A DNA stretch of 64,000 nt from Clostridia bacterium. Lineage in GTDB: Bacteria; Bacillota; Clostridia; Oscillospirales; Acutalibacteraceae. A program made the translations under genes and the position numbers. Shown here piece after piece: positions 52,040 through 60,540 of the stretch (position 1 is the first letter of the stretch; the number at the start of each line of letters is the position of its first letter). Where the stretch lies: the NCBI GenBank assembly GCA_017438845.1, contig JAFRUO010000012.1:96809-160808 (forward strand), written 5' to 3'. Under the pieces are notes generated by a model. The model was not told where the DNA came from and searched no databases. It saw nothing but the letters and a program-made list of their open reading frames with translations.

Positions 52040-53037
52040 TGTTAGTTTCATTTATTCACAGAGCTGTTATGCAGGGTATTCCTCTTCTTTACGGCTCAAC
52101 CGGAGAAATCCTTACGGAAAAATCGGGTAACCTTAACCTCGGTATTCCCGGTATTATGTATGTTGGCGGTATTTCGGGTGTTATCGGAGCTTTCTTATAT
52201 GAGAACTCACTTGAAAACAAGGCTGACGCCAATGCATTTCTTGCTATTATAATTCCTTTGCTTTCCTGCCTTCTCGGCTCGTTTATCATGGGTCTTATTT
52301 ATTCGTTTCTTACCGCCACTCTTCGTGCCAACCAGAACGTTACGGGTCTTGCACTCACAACCTTCGGCGTTGGCTTCGGAAACTTTTTCGGCGGCTCACT
52401 TATTAAGATTACAGGCTCTGCAGTACCTTCAATCACGCTTACGGTAACAAGCAGCTTTTACTCAAAAACTCTGCCTTTTGCTTCTAAGCTCGGTTGGTTC
52501 GGAGAAGTTTTCCTAAAATACAGCTTTCTTGCATATTTTGCAGTTATCTGCGCTGTTGTCGCCTCAATTGTTCTTAAAAAGACAAGGGTCGGACTTAACC
52601 TCAGGGCAGTCGGTGAAAACCCTGCAACTGCAGACGCAGCAGGCATAAACGTTATTAAAAATAAGTATTTTGCAACCTGTATCGGAAGTATGATAGCGGG
52701 CCTCGGCGGTTTATATTATGTTATGGATTACGCTACGGGAATCTGGTCGAATGATGCTTTCGGCGACAGAGGATGGCTGGCAATCGCACTTGTTATATTT
52801 ACTGTCTGGCGTCCGAATTTAAGTATATTCGGCTCAATACTCTTCGGCGGACTTTATATCGTTCACAATTACCTTAACGATATTATTCCTAATATGACAA
52901 TGAGCAAGCAGGAGATTATTAAAATTGCTCCTTACCTTGTCACTGTTCTTGTACTTATTGCTATAAGCACAAGAAAGAAGAGGGAAACTCAGCCGCCCGC
53001 ATCGCTCGGACTGTCATATTTCAGAGAAGAAAGATAA
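52039..53037 (+). CDS. nucleoside ABC transporter permease (NupQ-like)
   Basis: 332 residues, about eight to nine helices. GIPLLYGSTGEILTEKSGNLNLGIPGIMYVGG is the recognisable N-terminal motif (E-K-S-G-x-x-N-L-G-I-E-G in the family; here the Glu is Pro), and LNLRAVGENPATADAAGINVIKNKYFATCIGSMIAGLGG the coupling loop. Stop and start with the previous gene overlap by one base (TAATG). The last gene of the xpt-BMP-ATPase-permease group, ended by a strong terminator. Confidence 0.92.
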   Translation: MLVSFIHRAVMQGIPLLYGSTGEILTEKSGNLNLGIPGIMYVGGISGVIGAFLYENSLENKADANAFLAIIIPLLSCLLGSFIMGLIYSFLTATLRANQNVTGLALTTFGVGFGNFFGGSLIKITGSAVPSITLTVTSSFYSKTLPFASKLGWFGEVFLKYSFLAYFAVICAVVASIVLKKTRVGLNLRAVGENPATADAAGINVIKNKYFATCIGSMIAGLGGLYYVMDYATGIWSNDAFGDRGWLAIALVIFTVWRPNLSIFGSILFGGLYIVHNYLNDIIPNMTMSKQEIIKIAPYLVTVLVLIAISTRKKRETQPPASLGLSYFREER

Positions 53038-53046
53038 TTTTGTTTC

Positions 53047-53078
53047 AACGGCGCTGTCAAATGACGGCGCCGTTTTTT
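53047..53078 (+). terminator. intrinsic terminator of the nucleoside transporter operon
   Basis: 12-bp stem AACGGCGCTGTC / GACGGCGCCGTT (one G-U), AAAT loop, T6. Confidence 0.92.
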
Positions 53079-53092
53079 GTGTATAATTATAA

Positions 53093-53121
53093 TTGAATTA
53101 GAAGATTTGATATGATAAAAT
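53093..53121 (+). promoter_or_regulatory. predicted sigma-A promoter for the metallophosphoesterase gene
   Basis: TTGAAT (53093-53098), 17-base spacer, TAAAAT (53116-53121). Confidence 0.55.
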
Positions 53122-53155
53122 AAAAAAGTTAAATGAATCAATAGGAGGCTTATTC

Positions 53156-56100
53156 ATGAAAAGGTTTTTCAGCAAGGCAATGTCGCTTTTACTTACGGCG
53201 ATGCTTGTTATTTCGATTATACCGACAGGTATAGTCGTTTCAAGTGCTGTTGATAAAAGCGAAATGACTGTCGGCGTTATGACCGACGTACATTATTACC
53301 CCCGTTCTCTTATGGGTAATGATATTAACGAATTTATTGACGTGTGTAAATTAAACTCAAGCACTTCTTACCTTACAGAGGCGTTTCTTGACGCCGCGCT
53401 TGCCGAGTATGAAGCTCAGGCACAGGAAAAGGAAATCAAATATCTTTTCCTTCCCGGCGACCTTGCAAGAAACGGTGAGTATGAGGCTCATAAGGCTCTT
53501 GCCAAAAAGCTGAAAGCTTTTGAAGCAAGAACGGGTATTCAGGTGCTTGTCATTGACGGTAACCACGACATCCGTAAAGGAAATTCCTCAAGGTTTTTAA
53601 ACGGAAAGTTTGTTCCTTCCAAGTGGTGCGAGCCTGAGGATTTCAGAGAGATATATGCAGACCTCGGCTATGACCTTGCCGATTCCTTCTTCACGCCTTC
53701 CGCAGGTAATGAAGCAGGTCAGCTTTCTTATGCTGCTACTCTTGACGGCGGATACAGGTTTATTGCGCTTGACGGCAGTTGTTATTCAAGCGACATACAC
53801 TCCAAAGGACTTAATGAAGCCGAGACAAGGGGTGCATACTCGGCTGAGCTTCTTGAATGGGCGTTAAACGAAATCAGAACTGCAAAAGCTCAAGGTTTGA
53901 CTGTTATAGGTATGACTCACTTTAATATTGTCGAGCATTACGACCATGAGGATAACACTATGCAGGCGTTCGTTATCGACAACTGGCAGGAGGTATGCGA
54001 AAAGCTTGCAGACGCAGGAATGAATTTTGTATTCACGGGTCACCTTCATTTCCACGACATCGCTCAGTGGACAAGTGACAACGGTGAAACCATGACCGAC
54101 TGCGCTACTGCATCAATGCAGACCTTCCCGAACTATACAAGAACAGTTACCTTTGACAACACTGCTTCCGACGGCAGCGTTACGGTACAGTATGCTACAA
54201 ACGAAATTGACCACACCAAGCAGATTGAAGCATACGGTACTACATATGATAAGCCTTACAAATATACTGCATACAGCCTTAATTACGGCGGAGGTGATCT
54301 GACCGATTTCGGTAAGCGCTATGTTGAGTATTTCTTAACTCAAACTATCGGCCCCGAAATTCAGCAAAAGGGTCTTTATAACTATCTTGATAATTTAATA
54401 AACTTTGATTCCGTTATTGACAGTCTTCTTAAAAATACTAATTTAGGTCAGGCTGAGGGCGTTACAAAAGCCTCAATTAAAGCGCTTCTGAAGACTGTTG
54501 CCTCTCAGCTTCAGGCAAAGTATATTGACCATCCGGAAAACGCTCTTGCGCTTGTTGAAAAGGTTTTAAATAAGCTCACAGCTATCGAGGTTTCCGACTA
54601 TCCGTGTACTAAATTTATTGACACGCTCGGCTTTGGAAATCCCAACAGAAAAGGTAACTTCGGTGACGCCGTTGCAAGCGTACTCGCATATATGTACTAC
54701 GGCGACGAGGACAGAAGCGACGATCAGTTTTTGAACAATGTCCTTGACAGATTTTACAGAGGAGATAATGCTCAGCAGATTTTTGACACGCTTTACGATA
54801 TAGTAATCAACGACATCTTGAAGGATGAGCTTCTTCCTACCATTAAAATCGATCCTCTTAAAATCGTAGGCGCTCTTTCCGAGGAGGCGCAAATTGATAT
54901 TATCAATTCCGTTATCAGTACTGTAACCGATACGGTCGGACCGGTAGGGGATCAGCTTCCGATGCTGGACGGCTCAAATATTGTTTCGATTGTATTTGCG
55001 TTAGGCGTTCTTGATTATGATTCAATTGACGACCTTGTTAACAGCCTGCTTGACGAATATATGACCGACAGCGAAATGGAAACCATCGCTTACGAGTTTT
55101 ATAATTTTATTTATGACTTTACAACCGACGATAAACCCGATGACCTGAACACAACTGTTGTTTATTCCGGCAAGGTTCCCGTAACTCCCACGGTTGAGGA
55201 TTTAAGACTTCCCTCAGGCGTTTCCGTTACCTTCGGCAATGACCCCGCTACTTCAAGAAATATCAGCTGGTTTACAAAAGTCGGTGTAACAGGAACGGAT
55301 ATTGAAATAGTTCCTGCATCCAACGGTAAAAACTTCACCGGAGTTCCTACTACACAGGGTATTACCGCCGAAACTCAAAGGACTACAAGACAGTTTCCGG
55401 GCATAGATCTCGGTGTATTCGGTATACTCAATTACAATTTCTTCATTAACCGTCACCTTGTAACAGTCACTGGATTGAAGCCCGACAGTAAGTATTACTA
55501 TCGTATCGGCGACGCATCAAGAAATTGGTGGAGTGATGTCGGTGTGATTGACACTGCTGATAATTCCGATGAATTTACCTTCTTCCATTTCAGCGACTCT
55601 CAAGGCGGAATTGAAAGGCAGTATCAGAAATGGGCTAACGCAGTTAAGACAGCCTACAATATGTATCCCGATTCTTCATTTATTATGAGTACAGGTGATC
55701 AGGTTGACAAGGGTACTAATTTTAAGCAGTGGAATTGGCTTTACAATACTGCGTCAGACAACATTATGAAATCCGTTATGATGCCTACTGCCGGTAACCA
55801 CGAAAAGTCAGATAACGCCATTCTTGATTACAATATGCTTTCAAACCTTCCGCCTCAGAATACCGATTCCGGTGTATACTATTCGTTTGATTATAATAAC
55901 GCACACTTTATTGTGCTTAACACCAACGACCTGAATAAAGACGGAACGCTCAGTGCACCTCAGCTCGCATGGCTTCAGTATGACGCTAATCAGAGTAACG
56001 CACAGTGGAAAATCGTAGCCTTGCATAAATCTGTTTATTCAGACGGACCTCATGCCGATGAAGATGAAATAGCAGGCCTTCGCACTCAGCTTACAACGCT

Positions 56101-56683
56101 TATGCCTCAGCTTGATATTGACCTTGTTCTTCAGGGACACGAGCATGCTTACTTCAGGACAGGTGTTATTAAAGACAATGCAATTGTTGAAACAAAGACA
56201 GCTGAAGTTTTCAATGATTCGGTTCCTTACACCGCAAGTGTTCAGCCTCAGGGCACAGTTTATGCAACTGACGGTGCTTCCGGCGTTAAATACTATAAGG
56301 TAGACGCTGCCGAAAGCATACCCGATCCTGCAAAAGCGCAGAAGATTGACAGACCTATGTTTGCCGCTATCCAGATTAAGGGAGACAGACTGTTCTTCGA
56401 CGCTTATTACGTTGACGGTACAAGTGCGGTTAAGGTCGATTCCTTTGCAATAGCTAAATCACTCACAAGCGAAGAAGCTGCCAGAAACAATATTGACGAC
56501 AAGAACGTAATCAACGATAACACATCCAAGCAAAGCGGCACAAAGTCCGCAAAGGATGTTAATTCACCGAAAACCTACGGTGATATTCTTCATACTGCCG
56601 TATATGTTGTTCCGATTGTTTCTCTTATAGTAATTGTTGCAATTATCATTAAGAGAAGACGTGATATGTACGTTTGGGAATAA
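53156..56683 (+). CDS. surface-anchored protein with two metallophosphoesterase domains
   Basis: 1175 residues. Signal peptide (1-32) and a C-terminal membrane helix followed by KRRRD put it on the outer face of the membrane. First calcineurin-like domain (about 38-330): GVMTDVHY, LPGDLARNGEYE, GNHDI, GMTHFN and FTGHLHFHD cover the five metal motifs. A helical spacer of about 250 residues follows. Then a purple-acid-phosphatase-like fibronectin domain (VTVTGLKPDSKYYYRIGD) and a second phosphoesterase domain: FFHFSDSQG, STGDQVDKG, TAGNHEKSD, ALHKSVYSDGPH, LQGHEHAYFRTG. It probably releases phosphate from external phosphoesters. Preceded by TAGGAGG. Two catalytic domains in one chain is unusual. 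Confidence 0.88.
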   Translation: MKRFFSKAMSLLLTAMLVISIIPTGIVVSSAVDKSEMTVGVMTDVHYYPRSLMGNDINEFIDVCKLNSSTSYLTEAFLDAALAEYEAQAQEKEIKYLFLPGDLARNGEYEAHKALAKKLKAFEARTGIQVLVIDGNHDIRKGNSSRFLNGKFVPSKWCEPEDFREIYADLGYDLADSFFTPSAGNEAGQLSYAATLDGGYRFIALDGSCYSSDIHSKGLNEAETRGAYSAELLEWALNEIRTAKAQGLTVIGMTHFNIVEHYDHEDNTMQAFVIDNWQEVCEKLADAGMNFVFTGHLHFHDIAQWTSDNGETMTDCATASMQTFPNYTRTVTFDNTASDGSVTVQYATNEIDHTKQIEAYGTTYDKPYKYTAYSLNYGGGDLTDFGKRYVEYFLTQTIGPEIQQKGLYNYLDNLINFDSVIDSLLKNTNLGQAEGVTKASIKALLKTVASQLQAKYIDHPENALALVEKVLNKLTAIEVSDYPCTKFIDTLGFGNPNRKGNFGDAVASVLAYMYYGDEDRSDDQFLNNVLDRFYRGDNAQQIFDTLYDIVINDILKDELLPTIKIDPLKIVGALSEEAQIDIINSVISTVTDTVGPVGDQLPMLDGSNIVSIVFALGVLDYDSIDDLVNSLLDEYMTDSEMETIAYEFYNFIYDFTTDDKPDDLNTTVVYSGKVPVTPTVEDLRLPSGVSVTFGNDPATSRNISWFTKVGVTGTDIEIVPASNGKNFTGVPTTQGITAETQRTTRQFPGIDLGVFGILNYNFFINRHLVTVTGLKPDSKYYYRIGDASRNWWSDVGVIDTADNSDEFTFFHFSDSQGGIERQYQKWANAVKTAYNMYPDSSFIMSTGDQVDKGTNFKQWNWLYNTASDNIMKSVMMPTAGNHEKSDNAILDYNMLSNLPPQNTDSGVYYSFDYNNAHFIVLNTNDLNKDGTLSAPQLAWLQYDANQSNAQWKIVALHKSVYSDGPHADEDEIAGLRTQLTTLMPQLDIDLVLQGHEHAYFRTGVIKDNAIVETKTAEVFNDSVPYTASVQPQGTVYATDGASGVKYYKVDAAESIPDPAKAQKIDRPMFAAIQIKGDRLFFDAYYVDGTSAVKVDSFAIAKSLTSEEAARNNIDDKNVINDNTSKQSGTKSAKDVNSPKTYGDILHTAVYVVPIVSLIVIVAIIIKRRRDMYVWE

Positions 56684-56718
56684 CCGCAGGGCAGGAGAGT
56701 ATCAATTAGCATTTCACC

Positions 56719-56748
56719 AAAAGACACAGTCGAATGACTGTGTCTTTT
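56719..56748 (+). terminator. intrinsic terminator after metallophosphoesterase gene
   Basis: 13-bp perfect stem AAAAGACACAGTC / GACTGTGTCTTTT with GAAT loop. Confidence 0.9.
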
Positions 56749-56761
56749 AATTTTACATAAA

Positions 56762-56790
56762 TTGACATTTTTTTACATTTATGATAATAT
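56762..56790 (+). promoter_or_regulatory. predicted sigma-A promoter for the AbrB-like gene
   Basis: Consensus TTGACA (56762-56767), 17-base spacer, TAATAT (56785-56790). Confidence 0.65.
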
Positions 56791-56815
56791 AAACAAAATT
56801 AAGGAGGTGTGTATT

Positions 56816-57076
56816 TTGAAATCAACCGGAATAGTCAGACGGCTTGACAGGATGGGACGAATTGTTCTTCCTATGGAAACAAGAAAGCTTCTTTCCTTAA
56901 CCGATGAAGAGGCCGCCGTGGAAATATATACGGAAAACGATATGGTTATTTTAAAAAAATACGTGCCTTCCTGTATTTTCTGTAACAGCACAGAAGGTCT
57001 GGTGGAATATCACGGAGCCAAAATCTGTGAGAGCTGTATTGAAACGCTGAATTTAAAAGCTAAAGAGATATTATAA
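56816..57076 (+). CDS. AbrB/SpoVT-type DNA-binding regulator with C-terminal zinc ribbon
   Basis: 86 residues starting at TTG 56816, chosen because AAGGAGG lies at 56801-56807 with ideal spacing. The first 45 residues (STGIVRRLDRMGRIVLPMETRKLLSL) are the swapped-hairpin AbrB DNA-binding domain found in AbrB, Abh and SpoVT. The second half has two CxxC pairs (CIFCNSTEG ... KICESC), probably a zinc ribbon in place of the usual AbrB C-domain. Likely a dimeric or tetrameric transition-state or growth-phase regulator. Its targets cannot be told from position. Own promoter and a shared bidirectional terminator. Confidence 0.88.
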   Translation: MKSTGIVRRLDRMGRIVLPMETRKLLSLTDEEAAVEIYTENDMVILKKYVPSCIFCNSTEGLVEYHGAKICESCIETLNLKAKEIL

Positions 57077-57080
57077 AACA

Positions 57081-57111
57081 TAAAAGAAGCGTCGTAAAGA
57101 CGCTTCTTTTA
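57081..57111. terminator. bidirectional terminator (AbrB-like gene / dap operon)
   Basis: 13-bp perfect stem TAAAAGAAGCGTC / GACGCTTCTTTTA, GTAAA loop; serves the plus-strand regulator and the minus-strand lysine operon. Confidence 0.92.
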
Positions 57112-57135
57112 ATATAATTATAGTTTATTTACTGC

Positions 57136-57600
57136 TTACTTTGAAAACTCTTCTCTGATGTTTTTTATAATATTATCAACATCAAGCGAAGCAACAAGTA
57201 CAGAAATATCAACCTCACTTGTGGTTATAAGATTTATATCTGCGTCGGCATCGTTAATTGCCTTAAACACACGTAAGGCAACTCCGGGACAGCCTCTCAT
57301 TTCGTCACCGAAAACCGATAATTTACAGTTTCCGCTTCTTACGGACATCTTTACCTCAGGATGAGCTTCCTTTAACTGGGCGGATACATCAAGTATTTTT
57401 CCGAGGCAATCATCGTTTACCGTAAAGCTGAGGTCGGTAATATTGTTCTGAGTCGGTGTCTGTGAAATCATATCAACATCAACGCCGTGATCGTAAATCA
57501 TCTGAAAAATCTGAGTAAGAAGCTTAGGGTCGGCAGGGGAGTCGTGTAAAGATATAAGCGTAACATCTTCAACAAGGGTTATATTCTTAATAATATTCAT
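57136..57600 (-). CDS. free-standing double-ACT domain protein (aspartokinase regulatory-like)
   Basis: 154 residues, two ACT domains (about 6-75 and 78-150). MNIIKNITLVEDVTLISLHDSPADPKLLTQIFQMIYDHGVDVDMISQTP resembles the regulatory region of aspartokinases (where the pattern is V-T-x-I-x-x-x-x ... I-x-x-A-x-I-N-V-D-M-I-x-Q), and INDADADINLITTSEVDISVLV the second domain. The kinase domain is missing. It is the last gene of asd-dapA-dapB, so it may bind lysine or another product and control an enzyme in trans, perhaps an aspartokinase encoded elsewhere. Nine bases separate it from dapB. Function unproven. Confidence 0.82.
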   Translation of the reverse strand: MNIIKNITLVEDVTLISLHDSPADPKLLTQIFQMIYDHGVDVDMISQTPTQNNITDLSFTVNDDCLGKILDVSAQLKEAHPEVKMSVRSGNCKLSVFGDEMRGCPGVALRVFKAINDADADINLITTSEVDISVLVASLDVDNIIKNIREEFSK

Positions 57601-57609
57601 TTTCTCCTC

Positions 57610-58365
57610 CTACATTTCACTGATAAGATTCTTCATTGAATACATACCTGCGTTTTTAGGTGCAATAAATACTGCAGCATTTACTGCGCCGACGGCAAAG
57701 AGGCTTTTACTTCTTGCAGAATGACTTATTTTGATAACCTCGTCAAGGCCTGCAAAAATTACCTCATGCTCACCGACAATCGTTCCGCCTCTGACAGAGT
57801 GGATACCAATCTCATTTTTAGCTCTTTTAGCTCTTTTTGAGTGACGGTCGAATTCATACTCGGCTTCATAGTCAAGCGCGTTATTAACCGATTCCGCAAG
57901 CATAAGAGCAGTACCTGACGGAGCATCGATTTTTTGGTTATGATGAGCCTCAACTATTTCAATATCAAAATCATTTCCGAGCACCTTAGCAGCCTTAGCG
58001 GCAAGCTCTGAAATAAGGTTTACTCCGAGCGACATATTTGCAGTAAAGAAAACAGGAATACTCTCGGAAGTGTTTTCAATAAGCTGTTTTTGTCCGTCTG
58101 TAAGCCCGGTTGTTCCGATTACGGCGGCAATATTGTTTTTCCTGCAGTAGTCAAGCATGCCGGAAAGCACACTCGGATGTGAAAAATCAATAACTGCATC
58201 GGCTTTAATATCGATTTCATCAAAGCTTTTAAAAACGGGATAGTCTGCATTTCCGCTACAAGCGTCAACGCCGGCAACAATCTGACAGTCGTTTCTGGAG
58301 TTAACGCAATCGGTAACCGCTCTTCCCATTTTGCCGAAGCATCCGCTGAGAATAATATCCGTCAT
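57610..58365 (-). CDS. dapB: 4-hydroxy-tetrahydrodipicolinate reductase
   Basis: 251 residues. NAD(P)H-dependent reduction of HTPA in diaminopimelate/lysine synthesis. IILSGCFGKMGRAVTDC is the nucleotide-binding loop (family: G-A-x-G-R-M-G); GTTGLTDGQ and EAHHNQKIDAPSGTAL contain the catalytic His-His and Lys. The start ATG at 58365 has AGGATGTG upstream at proper distance; a GTG at 58374 is too close to it. Follows dapA by 25 bases in the same minus-strand operon. Confidence 0.95.
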   Translation of the reverse strand: MTDIILSGCFGKMGRAVTDCVNSRNDCQIVAGVDACSGNADYPVFKSFDEIDIKADAVIDFSHPSVLSGMLDYCRKNNIAAVIGTTGLTDGQKQLIENTSESIPVFFTANMSLGVNLISELAAKAAKVLGNDFDIEIVEAHHNQKIDAPSGTALMLAESVNNALDYEAEYEFDRHSKRAKRAKNEIGIHSVRGGTIVGEHEVIFAGLDEVIKISHSARSKSLFAVGAVNAAVFIAPKNAGMYSMKNLISEM

Positions 58366-58390
58366 TTTTTTCACATCCTAAAGTTTATTT

Positions 58391-59281
58391 TCACGCAATT
58401 ATGCCGTATTTTTCAAGAACAGCACGAAGCTTTGCTGTCTTTTCTTCAGTCATTTCACAAAGGGGAAGCCTGAGCTTGCCTGCCTTCATTCCCATCATAT
58501 TCATAGCCATTTTTACGGGAATCGGGTTAACGTCCATGAACATAGCATTACAAAGCTCAAGATATTCAATCTGAAGCTCAGCACTCAGCTTAAAGTCGCC
58601 GTCAAGAGCAGCCTGAGCAATGTCATGAGCCTGCTGAGGCAAGATGTTAGAAAGTACGGAAATAACGCCTTTTCCGCCGAGAGACATAATAGGAGTAATC
58701 TGGTCGTCATTACCCGAATAAACGGTAAAGTCTTCCTCGCACAGCGAAATTGTTTTTGCAATTGAGGAAAGGTTGCCCGTAGCCTCCTTAGCACCGTAAA
58801 TCATAGGATGCTTGGAAAGAACGGCATATGTTTCGGGCTTGATTTCGCAGCCGGTTCTTGAAGGAACATTGTAAAGTATAATCGGAATATTTACTCTGTC
58901 CGCAACATAGGTGAAATGCTTTATAAGCCCTTCCTGCGAGGTTTTGTTATAGTAGGGAGTAATAAGCAAAAGTCCGTCTGCGCCGGCTTCCTGGGCGGCG
59001 AGTGAAAGCTTTAATGAGAAAGCTGTGTCATTAGAGCCGGTAGAAGCGATAACAGGTATTCTTTTGTTTACAACGTCAATACAGTATTTAATTGCAGCGA
59101 CATGCTCATCATATGAAAGTGTGGAGCCTTCGCCGGTGGTTCCGCAAATAATAATGGCGTCCGTTGAATTTTCAATCTGAAATTCAATCAGCTCTTTAAG
59201 CGCAGGAAAGTCTACCTCATAATTATCGTCAAAAGGTGTAACGATCGCAACGCCTGCGCCTGTAAAAATAGGCTTCTTCAT
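58391..59281 (-). CDS. dapA: 4-hydroxy-tetrahydrodipicolinate synthase
   Basis: 296 residues. Condenses pyruvate with aspartate semialdehyde. Class I aldolase TIM barrel: GVAIVTPFDDNYEVDFPAL at the start, GTTGEGSTLSYDEH, the Tyr of ILYNVPSRTGCEI and the Schiff-base Lys in YGAKEATGNLSSI. C-terminal NPIPVKMAMNMMGM is normal. Placed between asd and dapB; ribosome site GAGGTT about 6 bases upstream. The enzyme uses the product of the adjacent asd gene directly. Confidence 0.96.
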   Translation of the reverse strand: MKKPIFTGAGVAIVTPFDDNYEVDFPALKELIEFQIENSTDAIIICGTTGEGSTLSYDEHVAAIKYCIDVVNKRIPVIASTGSNDTAFSLKLSLAAQEAGADGLLLITPYYNKTSQEGLIKHFTYVADRVNIPIILYNVPSRTGCEIKPETYAVLSKHPMIYGAKEATGNLSSIAKTISLCEEDFTVYSGNDDQITPIMSLGGKGVISVLSNILPQQAHDIAQAALDGDFKLSAELQIEYLELCNAMFMDVNPIPVKMAMNMMGMKAGKLRLPLCEMTEEKTAKLRAVLEKYGIIA

Positions 59282-59295
59282 AAAATAACCTCCTC

Positions 59296-60384
59296 TTAGT
59301 CCATGTAACCCTCTGCACAGAGAAGCTCGGCTAAAAGCACAGCTCCGCCTGCAGCACCTCTGAGAGTGTTATGAGATAAGCAAACAAATTTATAATCAAA
59401 CTGTGTGTCCTCGCGAAGACGGCCGATTGAAATAGCCATACCGCCCTCAAGGTCACGGTTAAGCCTTGTCTGAGGCATATTGTCCTCTTGGAAATAATTA
59501 AGGAACTGTTTCGGAGCAGAGGGAAGCTCAAGAAGCTGAGGCTTACCTTTAAACTCTTTCCATATTTTAAGCATTTCTTCCTTAGAAGGCTTGTTTTCAA
59601 AGCGTACAAAAACTGCGCCCATATGTCCGTTTGAAACGGGAACTCGCAGGCACTGCGCTGTAAAGGCAGGCGTTTTTGAATCGACTATAACATCGCCCTC
59701 AACCTTACCCCAGATTTTAAGCGGCTCCTTTTCGGATTTTTCCTCTTCGCCGCCGATAAACGGAATAACATTATCAATCATTTCGGGCCAAGTTTCAAAG
59801 GTTTTACCTGCGCCGGAAATTGCCTGATAAGTGCAGACTAAAACATCCTTTACCTTAAAGCCTGCCTTGTCAACAGGGAAAAGCGCGGGAACATAGCCCT
59901 GAAGAGAGCAGTTGGGCTTAACTGCAATAAAACCGCGTTTTGTACCGAGGCGTTTTCTCTGTGCAGGAATAATATCGGTGTGCTCAGGATTAAGCTCGGG
60001 AAGCACCATAGGCACGTCGGGAGTATGTCTGTGAGCGCTGTTGTTTGAAACAACGGGACATTCAGCCTTAGCATATCTTTCCTCAAGAGCCTTGATTTCA
60101 TCCTTTTTCATATCAACCGCACAGAAAACGAAGTCTACCATTGAGGCAATTTTCTCAACGTCTTCCGTTGCGTTCATGACCGTTATATTTTTTATACTGT
60201 CGGGGATCGCGGTTTCCATACACCATTTGCTTCCGACAGCTTCTTCATATTTTTTCCCTGCCGAGCGGGGGCTGGCAGCAAGAACTTTGATATTAAACCA
60301 GGGGTGCTCGCTTAAAAGGCAAATAAATCTCTGACCGACCATACCGGTGGCACCGATAATTCCGACATTATACTTTTTTTCCAC
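59296..60384 (-). CDS. asd: aspartate-semialdehyde dehydrogenase (archaeal/fungal type)
   Basis: 362 residues. Reduces aspartyl phosphate to the semialdehyde. NVGIIGATGMVGQRFICLLSEHPWF is the NADP loop; FIAVKPNCSLQGYVPALFPV has the catalytic Cys with the KPNCS context of the archaeal/fungal subgroup; RVPVSNGHMGAVFVRF carries the catalytic His. First gene of the minus-strand asd-dapA-dapB-ACT operon. A ribosome site GGAGG precedes ATG 60384. An inverted repeat (60414-60431) in its leader may be a regulatory site. Confidence 0.95.
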   Translation of the reverse strand: MEKKYNVGIIGATGMVGQRFICLLSEHPWFNIKVLAASPRSAGKKYEEAVGSKWCMETAIPDSIKNITVMNATEDVEKIASMVDFVFCAVDMKKDEIKALEERYAKAECPVVSNNSAHRHTPDVPMVLPELNPEHTDIIPAQRKRLGTKRGFIAVKPNCSLQGYVPALFPVDKAGFKVKDVLVCTYQAISGAGKTFETWPEMIDNVIPFIGGEEEKSEKEPLKIWGKVEGDVIVDSKTPAFTAQCLRVPVSNGHMGAVFVRFENKPSKEEMLKIWKEFKGKPQLLELPSAPKQFLNYFQEDNMPQTRLNRDLEGGMAISIGRLREDTQFDYKFVCLSHNTLRGAAGGAVLLAELLCAEGYMD

Positions 60385-60413
60385 TTGTATTTACCTCCAA
60401 AAAATGCTATTCT

Positions 60414-60431
60414 ATAACAAGCAATTGTTAT
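60414..60431. promoter_or_regulatory. inverted repeat upstream of asd (possible operator)
   Basis: ATAACAA - GCAA - TTGTTAT, 7-base arms, 30 bases ahead of the asd start on the minus strand. No clear promoter is visible around it, so an operator role is only suggested. Confidence 0.4.
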
Positions 60432-60540
60432 TGCATAAGAAGCCAATATACTATATATATAATATTTAAATAATTTTACCACTATAAGATGTTATAGTCA
60501 AACGAATTTTGAATTTTTATATAAATGTAGGAGTTTTTTA

